This document shows positions 51,356 through 63,526 of a stretch of DNA of 64,000 bases, in pieces. Both the position numbers and the translations under genes were made by a program. The number at the start of each line of letters is the position of its first letter. Position 1 is the stretch's first letter. Under the pieces are notes generated by a model that searched no databases, was not told the DNA's origin, and saw only the letters and a list, made by a program, of their open reading frames with translations. The stretch is from Enterobacter bugandensis (GTDB lineage: Bacteria; Pseudomonadota; Gammaproteobacteria; Enterobacterales; Enterobacteriaceae), in the NCBI RefSeq assembly GCF_900324475.1, contig NZ_LT992502.1, positions 3,038,001 to 3,102,000 of the forward strand. The letters are read 5' to 3'.

Positions 51356-52576
51356 TTACAGCGTTTGCAGCAGGCTCGCTAACTGGCGATTGATTACCTG
51401 CTGGTTAAAATCGGTTTCAACTTTTTGTCGGGCATTCTGGAGCACAGGCTCCAGCGCCTGCTGGTCGATGTCGCTGAAGGCAGCCAATCGATCCGCAAGA
51501 GCCATCGCGTTATTCTCCGGCACCAGCCAGCCGGAATGATCAGATTTGATCAGCTCCGGGATCCCGCTGTGCAGCGTCGATACCACCGGGATCCCAACGG
51601 CCATCGCCTCCATCAGCGCCACCGGAATGCCTTCCATATCGCCATCGGCGCCCGTTACAGAAGGCAGCAGGAACACGTCCGCCTCATCGAGCATGGCTTT
51701 AACCTCATGGCTCGGCTTGAAGCCCGGCATCTCCACGACATCGTCCAGCTGATACTGTTCGATAAGCGTGCGCAGACGACGTTCCCACGGGCCAATGCCG
51801 AGAATGCGATAGTGGAACGCCACCCCGCGCGCCTTCAGCTGTCGGCAGGCTTCGATGGCCACGTGCAGACCTTTCTTCTCGGTCAGACGGGCTACGGAGA
51901 TGATCTGCAGCGGTTTTCCCGGCACCTTAACCGGGCGGCGAGTGAAGCGCGTTAAATCCACGCCCATACGCGACACGGCAATTTTCTCCCCCGGACAGCC
52001 CATGCTTTTCAGTCGTCCGGCCCACAGGTCGCTGATGGGCAGCATCATGTCGCCGCGGCGGAAAAGCGCCTGATACTCCGGCGTGTAGTGGTTCAGCACC
52101 TCGCGGCTGGAAATGTCGATACCGTGGAAGATGGTCGCAATTTTGCCGTCAATTACGCCAAGCTCACGCAGTTTCGCGGCGATGACCCCCGCCGGGCCAA
52201 AGTGGGCGATAAACACGTCGGCACGATACGGCTGCGCCGTTTGCCCGCAGATGGCCGACAGAATTAAATTGCGAGATTCCGATCCATAGCGGGAAACGTT
52301 CAGCGCGCGCCACGTCGACGCGCGGTGGATCCCGCGTAACGTCTGGCTGGCCCGGTAGCGTAGCTTGCTCAGCTTCCCGGCCGGTTCGTCCTGCAGCCAG
52401 CGGGTCTTCGCCTCCAGCCCATACTGGGCATACGCCGCATGGGTATTTTTGGTGTCGCCCTTTTGCAGGGCAACGATCTCCACGTCATATCCCATATCGA
52501 TAAACGCGGTGATTTGGTTCAGTACAAAGGTCTCAGAAGACAGCGGAAATTTCAGTAAGAAGAAACCAACCTTCAT
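51356..52576 (-). CDS. wcaL: Colanic acid glycosyltransferase WcaL
   Basis: GT4-family (GT-B fold) transferase of 406 residues that adds a galactose to the colanic acid repeat on the cytosolic face. The C-terminal nucleotide-sugar site is clear: ISVARLTEKKGLHVAIEAC near residue 228 and LLPSVTGADGDMEGIPVALMEAMAVGIPVVSTLHSGIPE, here split by the E-x7-E pattern, near 320-350. The stop precedes wcaM by 12 bp and the start overlaps wcaK by four bases. Confidence 0.95.
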   Translation of the reverse strand: MKVGFFLLKFPLSSETFVLNQITAFIDMGYDVEIVALQKGDTKNTHAAYAQYGLEAKTRWLQDEPAGKLSKLRYRASQTLRGIHRASTWRALNVSRYGSESRNLILSAICGQTAQPYRADVFIAHFGPAGVIAAKLRELGVIDGKIATIFHGIDISSREVLNHYTPEYQALFRRGDMMLPISDLWAGRLKSMGCPGEKIAVSRMGVDLTRFTRRPVKVPGKPLQIISVARLTEKKGLHVAIEACRQLKARGVAFHYRILGIGPWERRLRTLIEQYQLDDVVEMPGFKPSHEVKAMLDEADVFLLPSVTGADGDMEGIPVALMEAMAVGIPVVSTLHSGIPELIKSDHSGWLVPENNAMALADRLAAFSDIDQQALEPVLQNARQKVETDFNQQVINRQLASLLQTL

Positions 52577-53853
52577 TTCCCCTCCCGCACGCGTTCAAGC
52601 ACCGATTTCACCATTCCAATGCCCTTCTCGCGCTCGGCTTTCACCGCCACCGCCAGGCGTTCATTGATCGCGGGCAGTTGACCCAGGGTGTCCCCCACCA
52701 TTGCACCGAGCGATCCGTCCAGCAGATGACGAATATCCACGGCCATTTCCGGCATGCCAAGCTGCTGCATAATCCCGGCGGACTTGTGCTCATAGTTAAT
52801 GGCGATGGCCGGCGTGCCAAAGTTCATGGAGATAATCGCCGAGTGCAGACGGGTGCCCACGGTCAGGTCGCAGGCTGCGAGCAGTTTGCCCATCTCCAGG
52901 TCGTTCAGCTCGTCCATCACCACGTGGTAGCGGGACGGGTCGTTCACCAGGTTGCGCAGGTTCAGCGCCACCATGCGGTCATCTTTGTTGTAGCTGTCGA
53001 TGCCGGTACAGGTTGAGAGCGCCAGCACCTGATAACCGCTGTCCAGCACGCGATTCACCACGTCGGCGAACGCTTTCTCATAGGCTGCCTGGGTGGTGCC
53101 AAGACGCTTATCGAACGGGGCGAGTTCACGCAGGGTAATCGCAACGGTTTTCTGTTTCGCCGTCACGTCGAGCCAGTGCTGCACCGCATAGCTCGGCTGG
53201 AAGTCATTGTCCTGGTGATCCACCAGCCAGGCGGTATCCACGCCGTGTTCTACTTTAGAGGTGTCAATTTCGCTACGCTTCATCATGTCGAGGCTGACCG
53301 ATTCGCGCAGGATCAGCGCGTCGCAGTGGCCAAACACATAATTTGCGAGCTGGTTAAACTGCGGATCCTGGAACGGCCCGACGCTGTGGCCGATCATAAA
53401 CAGCGGCTTTTTCGCCATGAACGTGCACAGCGCATGCTCAAACTGCGGCACGCCGTAGAGATCGACGAAGAACGAGCCGCCGACCTGAATAATGGCGTCA
53501 TAGCCGGAAAGCAGGCGCACGAAATCGGTAAAGCCCTGCGCGATCGCGATGTTGCGCAGCCTGCCGGTGTCGGTGACGCGGGAAAGCAGCACCTGATGCT
53601 GGTAGCGACGGCGCAGCACTTTCTTCACGCGCCCCATCACGCCCGCGGCGTTGTTGTGCTGTTTCATCTGGCTGTAGAGCGGGTCGCCCATCACCGGGCG
53701 GTTCAGTAACCAGGATGAGCTGACCGGATAACGGCTCATCACATCCACTTCAGTCTCAGGCTTAAGGGTGTTAATTGCATCCAGTAAACCGCGCAGGATG
53801 GCGCTGTCGCCACGGTTGCCGCAGGTATGGTTGCCAAGAATTAATAATTTCAT
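52573..53853 (-). CDS. wcaK: Colanic acid pyruvyltransferase WcaK
   Basis: Polysaccharide pyruvyl transferase family protein, 426 residues, expected to add a ketal-linked pyruvate to the terminal galactose of the repeat using phosphoenolpyruvate. The N-terminus KLLILGNHTCGNRGDSAILRG and the C-terminal LTVGTRLHSAIISMNFGTPAIAINYEHKS block (split here over residues 335-363) are the family hallmarks; the His in RLHS is thought to be catalytic. It is 17 bp downstream of wzxC. Confidence 0.94.
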   Translation of the reverse strand: MKLLILGNHTCGNRGDSAILRGLLDAINTLKPETEVDVMSRYPVSSSWLLNRPVMGDPLYSQMKQHNNAAGVMGRVKKVLRRRYQHQVLLSRVTDTGRLRNIAIAQGFTDFVRLLSGYDAIIQVGGSFFVDLYGVPQFEHALCTFMAKKPLFMIGHSVGPFQDPQFNQLANYVFGHCDALILRESVSLDMMKRSEIDTSKVEHGVDTAWLVDHQDNDFQPSYAVQHWLDVTAKQKTVAITLRELAPFDKRLGTTQAAYEKAFADVVNRVLDSGYQVLALSTCTGIDSYNKDDRMVALNLRNLVNDPSRYHVVMDELNDLEMGKLLAACDLTVGTRLHSAIISMNFGTPAIAINYEHKSAGIMQQLGMPEMAVDIRHLLDGSLGAMVGDTLGQLPAINERLAVAVKAEREKGIGMVKSVLERVREGK

Positions 53854-53870
53854 AATGGCCTCTTAAAGAA

Positions 53871-55349
53871 CTAGCCTGCGCGAAGCAGCGTTTTCATTTT
53901 TTCGTTACGGCAAAACTGGCGCTTCAGCTCTACCACCAGCGCGTTGCGCGACAGCACAATCATCACGCCAAACGCCAGCGCGCCCGCGGCAACCTGCACC
54001 GCCAGCAGCGCGGCCAGCGGCAGATGCCCGCTGAGGATAATGCCCAGACCGTAGCTCACCGCCAGGGTCGGCAATGAGAGATAGAACGGCAGCCACAGGC
54101 TCAGGATGTACTGACGGTAGCTGGAGCCCAGCACCGGTTTGATCATGATGAAGTAGCTCAGAACGGTATTGACGATCTGCACCAGCAGGAAGCCCAGCGT
54201 GACGCCGATGGCGCCCGCCATATGCCCGCCGACGATAATCGCCGGAATAAACAGGAAAGTTTTGAACACGTTGAACTTAAAGCTGATATCCACGCGCGCC
54301 TTCGCCATCAGCAGAGAACCAATCGGATTGCCCACGGAGCGCAGCAGCCCCACCACGCACAGCAGCTGCAGGATCGGGATAATGCCGTTCCACTTCTCGC
54401 CAAACACCAGCGGCACGAAGTTGCTGGAAACCACCATCAGCCCCAGCAGCACCGGGAAGTTGATAATCCCCACCACGGAAAGCAGCTTGTAGAAGTTGAC
54501 GCGCAGCTTCTCGGTGTCGTCCTGAATCTTGGCGAACGCCGGGAATAGCACGCGAGTGATAATGGGGTTCAGCTTCATAGGAGGAACAACCGCAACGTTA
54601 TAGGCCAGGTTGTAGCCCCCCGCCACGCTCGCGCCCAGGATGCGCGCCAGCACCAGCGTCGAGAGGTTGGTGTTCACATAGTTAATAATGCTGTCCGCCG
54701 TCAGCCACGCACCAAAGCGCAGGTTGGACGAGACGGACGCAAGAGAGAAGTGCAGCCCCGGACGATAAATCTTGCGGCCAAAGTAGCCGAACAGCAGCGT
54801 ACGCACGGCAGAGTTAACCAGGTAACCGAGGATGGCGGTCATCGCCAGCGGCCAGAAATGGGCGCTCACCACGGTAAAGGTAAAGCCCGCCAGCACCGCG
54901 CTGGTTTCAATCATGCCGATTTTGTTGAACTCCAGCTCTTTTTGCATCAGCGCGCGGAATTGCTGCCCGTGGGGGATCACCACGAATGCAAAGGACAACG
55001 TACGCATCAGCGGAGCGAGGTCCGGGTTGTGCAGCACGCTGGCGATGGTGTCGCTCAGCAGGAACACCAGCACAAAGACGAAAATCCCCAGCCCCACGTT
55101 CAGCCAGTAGAGCGTGGTCAGCTCGAGATGGCTGATCTCTTTGCGCTGGATAATGGAGTTGGCGATACCAAAGTCAGACAGCGTGTCGGCCAGCGCGATA
55201 ATCACCAGCGAGACGGTCAGCAGGCCGAACTGGTGGTTATCGATAATGCGCGCCAGCACCGTCATCTGCACCAGGCCGAGACCAATGATGACGATGGTCG
55301 CCATCGCTGACCACTTGGCGCCGCTGATGGTTTTTTCACGTAAGCTCAT
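53871..55349 (-). CDS. wzxC: Colanic acid flippase WzxC
   Basis: Inner-membrane lipid-linked oligosaccharide flippase of the MOP superfamily, 492 residues with about twelve to fourteen TM segments. The N-terminal GAKWSAMATIVIIGLGLVQM and the DFGIANSIIQRKEISHLELTTLYWLN stretch (cited in parts) match E. coli WzxC. It moves the undecaprenyl-linked colanic acid repeat to the periplasm. It starts one base before the wcaJ stop region. Confidence 0.95.
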   Translation of the reverse strand: MSLREKTISGAKWSAMATIVIIGLGLVQMTVLARIIDNHQFGLLTVSLVIIALADTLSDFGIANSIIQRKEISHLELTTLYWLNVGLGIFVFVLVFLLSDTIASVLHNPDLAPLMRTLSFAFVVIPHGQQFRALMQKELEFNKIGMIETSAVLAGFTFTVVSAHFWPLAMTAILGYLVNSAVRTLLFGYFGRKIYRPGLHFSLASVSSNLRFGAWLTADSIINYVNTNLSTLVLARILGASVAGGYNLAYNVAVVPPMKLNPIITRVLFPAFAKIQDDTEKLRVNFYKLLSVVGIINFPVLLGLMVVSSNFVPLVFGEKWNGIIPILQLLCVVGLLRSVGNPIGSLLMAKARVDISFKFNVFKTFLFIPAIIVGGHMAGAIGVTLGFLLVQIVNTVLSYFIMIKPVLGSSYRQYILSLWLPFYLSLPTLAVSYGLGIILSGHLPLAALLAVQVAAGALAFGVMIVLSRNALVVELKRQFCRNEKMKTLLRAG

Positions 55350-55350
55350 C

Positions 55351-56745
55351 TTAGTACGCCGCTTTGTTCACGAAACCTTTGAAGATGGTCAGAAAAACAA
55401 TCTTGATATCGAACCAGAGGCTCCACTCGCGGATGTACTCCAGATCGAACTCGATGCGTTTTTCCATTTTTTCCAGCGTGTCGGTCTCGCCGCGCCAGCC
55501 GTTGATCTGCGCCCAGCCGGTGATGCCCGGCTTCACCTTATGGCGCAGCATGTAGCCTTCAATCAGCGAACGGTACTGCTCGTTATGCGCCACCGCGTGC
55601 GGACGCGGACCAACAATCGACATGCCGCCGGTAAAGACGTTGATGAACTGCGGCAGCTCGTCAAGCGAAGTGCGGCGCAGGAAGTTCCCCACGCGGGTGA
55701 CGCGCGGATCGTTCTGCGTCGCCTGGGTCACCACCTTGTCGTTCTCCATCACCTTCATGGAGCGGAATTTCCACACCATGATCGGCTTACCGTCCATGCC
55801 GTAGCGGGTCTGACGGAAGATAACCGGGCCGGGAGAGCTCAGCTTCACCGCCAGAGCGATGCAGCACAGCACCGGGGAAATGAGCAGTAAAATCAGGGAA
55901 GAGAGTACGATATCTTCCACGCGCTTGAGCACGCGGTTGATACCCGACAGCGGCGTGTCGTACAGCGGTACCACCGGTACGCCGTTCACCTCTTCAATGC
56001 GGGAGTGCAGAATGTTGAAGGTAAACACGTCCGGAATCAGGATCACCGAGCAGGTGGTGTCCGCCAGCTCGCGCATCAGCTGCTTGATGCGGGTTTCGTC
56101 TTTCATCTGCATGGCGATATAGACGTTATGAATTTTTCCGGCCTTCGCGTCTTCAATAAGCTGCGCGTAATTGCCCGCCCAGTCCGCAGGCACGCCGCCC
56201 GGCTTCGCGTCGTGGTAAATCCCCACCACTTCAAAGCCTAACCACGGCTCTTTGCGGAAGCTGTCGAGCAGCACTCTCCCGACCGGTAAATCACCCGCTA
56301 CGGCGACGAAACGACGGTTATAGCCGCGGTTACGCAGCCAGCCCGCGCCAAAGCGGATCAGGGAACGGCACACGACCATGCCGACGCTGGTTAACAGGTA
56401 CCAGCAGAGATAGGTCACGAAGCGGTTGTCAAAATCATGGCTGAACGCCACCAGACCGGCGCTGAAGATCAGGCTCAGGGTCCAGTTCTGCAGCAGCAGC
56501 ATCAGTTCGGTGGTCATTTTCACGCCGCGCCACGAGCGGTAGAAATCGGTCATTCCGCCGATCATCTGAAACACAACCAGCGCAATCAGGGCCATCAGAA
56601 GATGCATATATAAGAACGGCAGCCCGCTGATCCGACACACCGCCCACAATCCACCGACCATGATGGTGATATCAGAAAAACGCTGCACCATAGAGATTAA
56701 CGATGCATTCGTTCTCGCTCGTTCGCGTTTTTTTAGATTCGTCAT
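55351..56745 (-). CDS. wcaJ: Undecaprenyl-phosphate glucose-1-phosphate transferase WcaJ
   Basis: Initiating enzyme of colanic acid: loads Glc-1-P from UDP-glucose onto undecaprenyl phosphate. The 464 residues form a PHPT: four N-terminal hydrophobic segments (about 20-135), a central Rossmann-like domain, one further membrane segment near 275-300, and the catalytic C-terminal domain. The catalytic domain has KFRSMKV, RTSLDELPQFINVF (catalytic Asp-Glu), SIVGPRPHAV and PGITGWAQINGWRGET. It matches E. coli WcaJ over its full length. Confidence 0.96.
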   Translation of the reverse strand: MTNLKKRERARTNASLISMVQRFSDITIMVGGLWAVCRISGLPFLYMHLLMALIALVVFQMIGGMTDFYRSWRGVKMTTELMLLLQNWTLSLIFSAGLVAFSHDFDNRFVTYLCWYLLTSVGMVVCRSLIRFGAGWLRNRGYNRRFVAVAGDLPVGRVLLDSFRKEPWLGFEVVGIYHDAKPGGVPADWAGNYAQLIEDAKAGKIHNVYIAMQMKDETRIKQLMRELADTTCSVILIPDVFTFNILHSRIEEVNGVPVVPLYDTPLSGINRVLKRVEDIVLSSLILLLISPVLCCIALAVKLSSPGPVIFRQTRYGMDGKPIMVWKFRSMKVMENDKVVTQATQNDPRVTRVGNFLRRTSLDELPQFINVFTGGMSIVGPRPHAVAHNEQYRSLIEGYMLRHKVKPGITGWAQINGWRGETDTLEKMEKRIEFDLEYIREWSLWFDIKIVFLTIFKGFVNKAAY

Positions 56746-56791
56746 CGTTGTTCCTGTATTCGGTTCCCCCTCCCGCCGGGAGGGGCAATTG

Positions 56792-58162
56792 TTACTGATT
56801 CAACAGCGCCAGAATGTCCTTCGTTCGGGCTTCCATCAGCGCCGTATCAGCGCGGGATTCCACGTTCAGGCGCACCACCGGCTCGGTGTTGGACGAACGC
56901 AGGTTAAAGCGCCACTGCGGGAACGCCATGCTGATGCCGTCCGTACGGTCAATCTCCAGCGCGTGAATGGCAAAGTGCTGTTCAACGCGGGCAATCGCCT
57001 CGGCCGGCTGCGCCAGCTTGCTGTTGATCTCCCCGCTCGCCGGGAAGGCCGCCATGCGGTCGCGCACCAGCTCGCCCAGGCTCTGCCCTTTCAGGCACAG
57101 CAGCTCGGTCACCAGCAGCCACGGGATCATCCCGCTGTCGCAGTAGGCAAAATCACGGAAATAGTGGTGGGCGCTCATCTCGCCGCCGTAGATGGCGTCT
57201 TCTTCGCGCATGCGCTCTTTGATGAAGGCATGGCCGGTTTTAGACATCACCGGCTCGCCGCCCGCGGCCTTCACCACGTCGACGGTGTTCCAGGAAAGAC
57301 GCGGATCGTGAATGATCTTCGCGCCCGGGTTTTTCTCCAGGAACGCTTCCGCCAACAGGCCAACGATGTAGTAGCCTTCGATAAACTGCCCTTTCTCGTC
57401 GAACAGGAAGCAGCGGTCGAAGTCGCCGTCGAAGGCGATGCCCATATCGGCACCGTGCTCGATCACCGCGTTACGGGTGTCGTCGCGGCAATCCGGCAGC
57501 AGCGGGTTAGGAATACCGTTCGGGAAGTTACCGTCCGGCGTGTTGTGTACCTTGACGAAGGTCACCGGCACGTTCAGCGCCTTAAAGCGGGCTTCCAGCG
57601 CATCGACAACCGGGCCGGCCGCGCCGTTACCGGAGTTGATAACCAGCTTCAGCGGCTTGAGGTTCGCCACGTTGATGTAGCCCAGCAGGTGGTCGATGTA
57701 CTCTTTCTGCAGGTTAATCTGCTTGTAGCTGCCGCGCTTCGCTTCGTTCACCGGCGGGAAGTCGTTGGCTTCCGCAAGGCGCTGCACGTCGCGCAGGCCG
57801 GTGTCGCCGCTAATCGGGCGGGCGCCCTTGCGCACCAGCTTCATGCCGTTGTAGTCCATTGGGTTGTGGCTGGCCGTCACTTCGATACCGCCGTCCACGC
57901 CGAGGTGGAAGGTGGCAAAATAGATCTCTTCGGTACCGGACAGGCCGATGTCCAGCACGTCCACGCCCGCGTCCTGCAGCCCTTTTGCCAGCGCCAGCTT
58001 CAGGGATTCGCTGGTCAGACGCACGTCGCCGCCCAGCACGATGGTCTTAGGTTTTAAATATTCGCCGTACGCGCGACCGATGCGCCACGCGATGTCTTCA
58101 TTCAGCTCTTCGCCCAGCTTGCCGCGAATATCGTAGGCTTTAAAACAGGTTAATTTTTCCAT
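56792..58162 (-). CDS. cpsG: Phosphomannomutase CpsG (ManB)
   Basis: Converts mannose-6-phosphate to mannose-1-phosphate for GDP-mannose and GDP-fucose supply. The ATG at 58162 ([17 protein letters not shown]) gives 456 residues as in E. coli; an ATG at 58225 would add 21 unrelated residues. The phosphoserine loop is [11 protein letters not shown] near residue 98, the metal loop DGDFDRCF near 245, and the sugar loop GGEMSAHH near 325. Confidence 0.96.
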   Translation of the reverse strand: MEKLTCFKAYDIRGKLGEELNEDIAWRIGRAYGEYLKPKTIVLGGDVRLTSESLKLALAKGLQDAGVDVLDIGLSGTEEIYFATFHLGVDGGIEVTASHNPMDYNGMKLVRKGARPISGDTGLRDVQRLAEANDFPPVNEAKRGSYKQINLQKEYIDHLLGYINVANLKPLKLVINSGNGAAGPVVDALEARFKALNVPVTFVKVHNTPDGNFPNGIPNPLLPDCRDDTRNAVIEHGADMGIAFDGDFDRCFLFDEKGQFIEGYYIVGLLAEAFLEKNPGAKIIHDPRLSWNTVDVVKAAGGEPVMSKTGHAFIKERMREEDAIYGGEMSAHHYFRDFAYCDSGMIPWLLVTELLCLKGQSLGELVRDRMAAFPASGEINSKLAQPAEAIARVEQHFAIHALEIDRTDGISMAFPQWRFNLRSSNTEPVVRLNVESRADTALMEARTKDILALLNQ

Positions 58163-58229
58163 GATGACCCCTTTTTCAGGCAACAGTTGGCCCTGACCAC
58201 TTAATGGCCAATTTATTTTTGTCATTCGT

Positions 58230-58258
58230 AGGCCCGGCAGGCGCAGCGCCGCCGGGCA
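58230..58258. repeat. REP-like palindrome between cpsG and cpsB
   Basis: GTAGGCCCGGCAGGCGCAGC followed by GCCGCCGGGC: an imperfect GC-rich inverted repeat of the REP/BIME kind, inside the colanic acid operon between two cotranscribed genes. Confidence 0.7.
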
Positions 58259-58270
58259 TGATGCGGCGTG

Positions 58271-59707
58271 CTACACGCGCCCGTAGCGATCCTGGAAGCG
58301 CACAATATCGTCCTCTTCCAGATACGAGCCGGAGCGCACCTCAATTAAGTCGAGAGGAATTTTTCCCGGGTTTTCCAGACAGTGCGTGGCGCCCAGCGGA
58401 ATATAAATGGACTCGTTTTCACCCAGCAGCTTCACTTCGCCGTCGATGGTCACTTTGGCCGTACCCGCCACCACCACCCAGTGTTCAGCGCGGTGATGGT
58501 GCATCTGCACCGACAGCCCCTCGCCCGGCTTCACGGTGATGCGCTTCACCTGATAGCGGTCACCCGCGTCGATGGAGTCATATTTGCCCCACGGACGGTA
58601 CACTTCACGGTGAATGTGGTGTTCGTGACGGCCATCGGCCTTAATCTTCTCAACCACTTTTTTAACGTCCTGCACGGCGTTACGGTCGGCAATCAGCACC
58701 GCGTCTTTGGTCTGGACAACCACCAGATCCTTTACCCCGACGGTGGTGACGAGGCCAGACTCGGCGTAAACGTAGCTGTTTTCGGTTTTGTGGCTAATCA
58801 CATCGCCGTGATGGACGTTACCCTCCGGGGTATGGGCGCTGATCTCCCACAGGGAGGACCAGGAGCCAACGTCGCTCCAGCCTGCATCCATCGGTACCAC
58901 CACCGCGTCAGCCGTGCGTTCCATCACGGCGTAGTCGATAGACTCTTCCGGGCAGGCGAGGAACGCCTCTTCATCCACGCGGATAAAGTCGAGATCCGGG
59001 TCCACCACCGCCATCGCTTTTTCGCAGGCGTTCAGAATATCCGGGCGGTATTTGCGCAGTTCTTCGAGATAGCGTCCGGCGCGGAACAGGAACATCCCGC
59101 TGTTCCAGTAATATTCACCGCTGGCGACATAGGCCTGCGCGGTTTCGAGATTCGGTTTTTCGACAAACTGCGCCACGTCAAACGCCACGCTATCGCCCTC
59201 ACCCGGCGTTACGCTGCCGCGACGGATGTAACCGTAGCCGGTTTCCGGCAGATCCGGCACGATGCCGAAGGTCACCAGCTTGCCGCTCTCGGCGTAAGGG
59301 ATCGCGGCACGCACCGCGTCGCGGAATGCGTCTTCCTGCTGGATAACGTGATCTGCCGCCAGGACCAGCATCAGCGGGTCACAGTCAGGGCTGCTGCGTT
59401 TTGCCGCCAGCGCCGCCAGTGCGATCGCGGGCGCGGTATTACGTCCGGCAGGCTCCAGGATGATGTTTTCCGTGAGCTTGTTCAGCTGGCGCAGCTGCTC
59501 GGCAACGATAAAGCGGTGCTGTTCGTTACAAATCACCACCGGGCTTTCACACTCCACGCCGTGCAGACGGTTTACCGTCGTCTGCAGCATGGTGAGATCC
59601 CCTTTCAGGCAGAGGAACTGTTTTGGATAGAGCACGCGGGACAGCGGCCACAACCGGCTACCAGAGCCACCAGCCATCACAACCGGATACAAAGTGGTTT
59701 GACTCAT
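58271..59707 (-). CDS. cpsB: Mannose-1-phosphate guanylyltransferase CpsB (ManC)
   Basis: Makes GDP-mannose from Man-1-P and GTP. It has 478 residues. The N-terminal nucleotidyltransferase signature is [14 protein letters not shown] with YPKQF just after (residues 10-29). VLAADHVIQ carries the metal Asp and FVEKPN the sugar site. The C-terminal cupin domain (about 350-478) has [10 protein letters not shown] and [13 protein letters not shown], typical of type II isomerase-like tails. It ends about 110 bp before cpsG, with a REP-like element between. Confidence 0.96.
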   Translation of the reverse strand: MSQTTLYPVVMAGGSGSRLWPLSRVLYPKQFLCLKGDLTMLQTTVNRLHGVECESPVVICNEQHRFIVAEQLRQLNKLTENIILEPAGRNTAPAIALAALAAKRSSPDCDPLMLVLAADHVIQQEDAFRDAVRAAIPYAESGKLVTFGIVPDLPETGYGYIRRGSVTPGEGDSVAFDVAQFVEKPNLETAQAYVASGEYYWNSGMFLFRAGRYLEELRKYRPDILNACEKAMAVVDPDLDFIRVDEEAFLACPEESIDYAVMERTADAVVVPMDAGWSDVGSWSSLWEISAHTPEGNVHHGDVISHKTENSYVYAESGLVTTVGVKDLVVVQTKDAVLIADRNAVQDVKKVVEKIKADGRHEHHIHREVYRPWGKYDSIDAGDRYQVKRITVKPGEGLSVQMHHHRAEHWVVVAGTAKVTIDGEVKLLGENESIYIPLGATHCLENPGKIPLDLIEVRSGSYLEEDDIVRFQDRYGRV

Positions 59708-59710
59708 GAT

Positions 59711-60934
59711 TTATCCCCGTATATCTGCAATAAATTGGCTCAGCACGTTCTCTTTCTCGAGCGTGCGTTCGGCATATTCACGTGCCACCGTGTTCACTTT
59801 TGGCATGGCGAGTGCCTGTTCAATGCCGGTGACCAGCGCGGGAACGGATTCCGGCTCCACGCACACGGCAATCCCCGGATAGCTGCCACACAGCTGGCCT
59901 AATTCAGTTTCGGCTTCGGCCGTAATCACCGCGTTACCGCCCACTGCCAGAATGTTGGTCAGCTTGGACGGCAGCACCGCATCCGCCGCGCCGCGTTTTT
60001 GCACGACCAGATGGCAATCCGCCATTTTCAGCAGCGCAGGCAGCGCGTCGTACGATTGCAGCGGGAAAAACTTCACGTTGGTCAGGCCGCGTTCACTGGC
60101 CATCTTTTCCAGCCGCGCTTTTCCCCCGCCCTGTCCGACAATCACAAACGTCCACGGCTGTTCGATCAGCAGCTGGGCCGCTTCAATAACGCTCTCCAGC
60201 CCCTGCTTTTCGCCAATGTTGCCTGAGTAAAGAATGATTTTTTGGTCTTCAGGCAAGCCGAGCCGGGCGCGCAGCGCCTGAGCCTCTTGCTCCGTCACGT
60301 CGCGAAAACGCGCCACTTCGGACCAGTTCGGGAAGAAGATCACCTTCTCCGCCGGGACGCCCTTCTCCTGCGCTTTGTTCATCATCGAGCGCGAGATCGT
60401 TGAAACGTAATCCACGTTATGCAGGCCGCTGCGCTCAAAGGCGCTGGCGAGCTTCGCCACCTTGCCGCCCTTGCCTTTCCCGGCCATACCCAGACCGAGC
60501 ATGGCGTCCACTTCATAATCCTGAATGTGCAGCAGGGTGCGCGCGCCGGAGAGTTTTCCCAGCAGGCGCATGCCCGGCGTGCAGAACAGCGTCGGCACCA
60601 CGCCGATAATGCGATCCGGCTTCCAGCGACGCTGCGCCATCAGCGGGAAGAAACTGCTGAGGGCAAAGCTGCCCAGATGAATTAAACGTTTCAGCGTCGA
60701 GGGCTGTTTCGGCACGTAGAGCGGGCAGCGCCAGACGGTCGCGGCCCCCTCTTCGCGGCGATAGCGCCAGCTGGAATAGCGTTCGCCTACCTTCCACTCC
60801 GGGTAGTACGGCGGGGCAGTAATCACCCGCACGTCATGTCCCTGGCTCGCCATCCACTCCACCATCTCGCCGGTGTATTTCCCGATACCGGTTAATTCCG
60901 GCGAGTAGTTAATTCCGTAGACGAGGATTTTCAT
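59711..60934 (-). CDS. wcaI: Colanic acid glycosyltransferase WcaI
   Basis: GT4-type transferase of 407 residues, thought to add the first fucose or another early sugar of the colanic acid repeat. The N-terminus [23 protein letters not shown] is typical of the family. The C-terminal GT-B half has [20 protein letters not shown] and a [19 protein letters not shown] block near residue 325. It overlaps gmm by four bases (ATGA). Confidence 0.94.
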   Translation of the reverse strand: MKILVYGINYSPELTGIGKYTGEMVEWMASQGHDVRVITAPPYYPEWKVGERYSSWRYRREEGAATVWRCPLYVPKQPSTLKRLIHLGSFALSSFFPLMAQRRWKPDRIIGVVPTLFCTPGMRLLGKLSGARTLLHIQDYEVDAMLGLGMAGKGKGGKVAKLASAFERSGLHNVDYVSTISRSMMNKAQEKGVPAEKVIFFPNWSEVARFRDVTEQEAQALRARLGLPEDQKIILYSGNIGEKQGLESVIEAAQLLIEQPWTFVIVGQGGGKARLEKMASERGLTNVKFFPLQSYDALPALLKMADCHLVVQKRGAADAVLPSKLTNILAVGGNAVITAEAETELGQLCGSYPGIAVCVEPESVPALVTGIEQALAMPKVNTVAREYAERTLEKENVLSQFIADIRG

Positions 60935-61413
60935 AGTCCTGGCACCTCGGCCTGACGTTCCGCGAGGAAGTACGCCCGACTGTTGTCATGGACGTTGTCG
61001 CTTGCCAGCAGCGCCTCTGGCGTTAGCCAGCGGTAATCGTCATGCTGAGAATCAGGCAGACGCAGGTCTGCCTCACTCACCTTCAGGCGGAACCCCAGCA
61101 CGACGTAGTGCGTGGAGAACCCGGTGCCTGAAAAGTTATCGTCATAGAAGTGCTGCCAGACCCCGTAAAACTGGCCCGCTGCCATCGGCAGCTGCAGGCC
61201 CAGCTCCGCCAGAGTGAGACGCTCAAACGCATCAACCAGCGTCTCATCCTTCTGCACGCGCCCGCCGGGCACGAACCAGAAGCCCTGTGCAGGACGATTG
61301 GTTCGTTTCCCCAGCAAGAACTCGCCGCGTTCGTTCTCCACGATCAAATCAATCGAAATGAGCGGAGTGGAACGCACTACCGTGGCAAAATCTTCCTGAC
61401 TTAAAAACATCAT
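60931..61413 (-). CDS. gmm: GDP-mannose mannosyl hydrolase Gmm
   Basis: Nudix-fold enzyme (also WcaH) that hydrolyses GDP-mannose to GDP and mannose, presumably adjusting nucleotide-sugar levels. The ATG at 61413 (MMFLSQEDF) gives 160 residues, matching E. coli; a longer frame from 61449 is unlikely because it would start inside fcl. The Nudix-like segment [20 protein letters not shown] (residues about 50-69) keeps the altered form known for this enzyme. The start overlaps the fcl stop by one base. Confidence 0.95.
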   Translation of the reverse strand: MMFLSQEDFATVVRSTPLISIDLIVENERGEFLLGKRTNRPAQGFWFVPGGRVQKDETLVDAFERLTLAELGLQLPMAAGQFYGVWQHFYDDNFSGTGFSTHYVVLGFRLKVSEADLRLPDSQHDDYRWLTPEALLASDNVHDNSRAYFLAERQAEVPGL

Positions 61414-62378
61414 TACCCCCGGAAGCGGTGCTGGTTTTCCAGGAACCACTGGTAGGTGCTGGCCAGCCCCTGCTCCAGTGAGACCTCGTGATACCAGCCC
61501 AGCTGATGCAGACGGGTCACGTCCAGCAGCTTGCGCGGCGTGCCGTCCGGTTTGGTCGCGTCAAACACCACGCGGCCCTTGTAGCCAACCACCTGCGCGA
61601 TGGTCTGCGCCAGCTCGCGAATGGTGCAGTCCACGCCGGTACCCACGTTAATGTGCGACAGCATCGGCTCGGTGTTTTCCTGCCACACCTCGCGATCCAG
61701 CTCCATCACGTGAATGCTGGCAGCCGCCATGTCGTCCACGTGCAGGAACTCGCGCATTGGCGTCCCGCTGCCCCACACCACCACGTCCGGGGCGTTTTCG
61801 GCAGTCGCCTCGTGGAAGCGACGCAGCAGCGCCGGGATCACGTGCGAGTTGCTCGGGTGGAAGTTATCGTGCGGTCCATACAGGTTAGTCGGCATCACCG
61901 AGCGATAGTCGCGGTTGTACTGACGGTTGTAGGACTCGCACAGCTTGATCCCGGCAATTTTGGCAATCGCATACGGCTCGTTAGTGGCTTCAAGCGTGCC
62001 CTGCAGCAGCTCGCTTTCGGCAATCGGCTGCTTCGCCATCTTCGGGTAGATACAGGATGAACCGAGGAACAGCAGCTTGTTCACGTTGTGCAGATGCGCC
62101 GCGTGAATGATGTTGCTCTCAATCATCATGTTCTCGTAGATGAAATCCGCCGGGTAGGTGTTGTTAGCGACAATGCCGCCCACCTTCGCCGCCGCCAGAT
62201 ACACCTGGTCAATGCGTTCGTTGGCAAAGAAGTCCTGTACCGCACGGCTGTCGAGCAGGTTCAGCTCGTCACGGGTGCGGACAATTACCTCTACGTCACC
62301 GCGCTGTTCCAGCTGGCGGACAATCGCGGAACCCACCATTCCGCGATGACCGGCGACAAAAATACGTTGTTTTGTCAT
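61413..62378 (-). CDS. fcl: GDP-L-fucose synthase Fcl
   Basis: NADPH-dependent epimerase/reductase (WcaG) that turns GDP-4-keto-6-deoxymannose into GDP-L-fucose. It has 321 residues. The nucleotide turn is GHRGMVGSA (10-18), the Ser strand FLGSSCIYP (catalytic Ser near 107) and the Tyr-Lys pair YAIAK near 136. The downstream block [13 protein letters not shown] is typical. It lies two bases after gmd. Confidence 0.96.
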   Translation of the reverse strand: MTKQRIFVAGHRGMVGSAIVRQLEQRGDVEVIVRTRDELNLLDSRAVQDFFANERIDQVYLAAAKVGGIVANNTYPADFIYENMMIESNIIHAAHLHNVNKLLFLGSSCIYPKMAKQPIAESELLQGTLEATNEPYAIAKIAGIKLCESYNRQYNRDYRSVMPTNLYGPHDNFHPSNSHVIPALLRRFHEATAENAPDVVVWGSGTPMREFLHVDDMAAASIHVMELDREVWQENTEPMLSHINVGTGVDCTIRELAQTIAQVVGYKGRVVFDATKPDGTPRKLLDVTRLHQLGWYHEVSLEQGLASTYQWFLENQHRFRG

Positions 62379-62380
62379 TC

Positions 62381-63502
<1,122 letters not shown>

Positions 63503-63526
63503 GTTTATATTCCTCTACTTATGAAT

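Noticed and set aside
56660..59902. Long open frames (465 and 506 codons) antisense to wcaJ/cpsG and cpsB/wcaI
   Set aside because: Shadows of conserved colanic acid genes; translations are Val/His/Arg-rich and resemble no known family.
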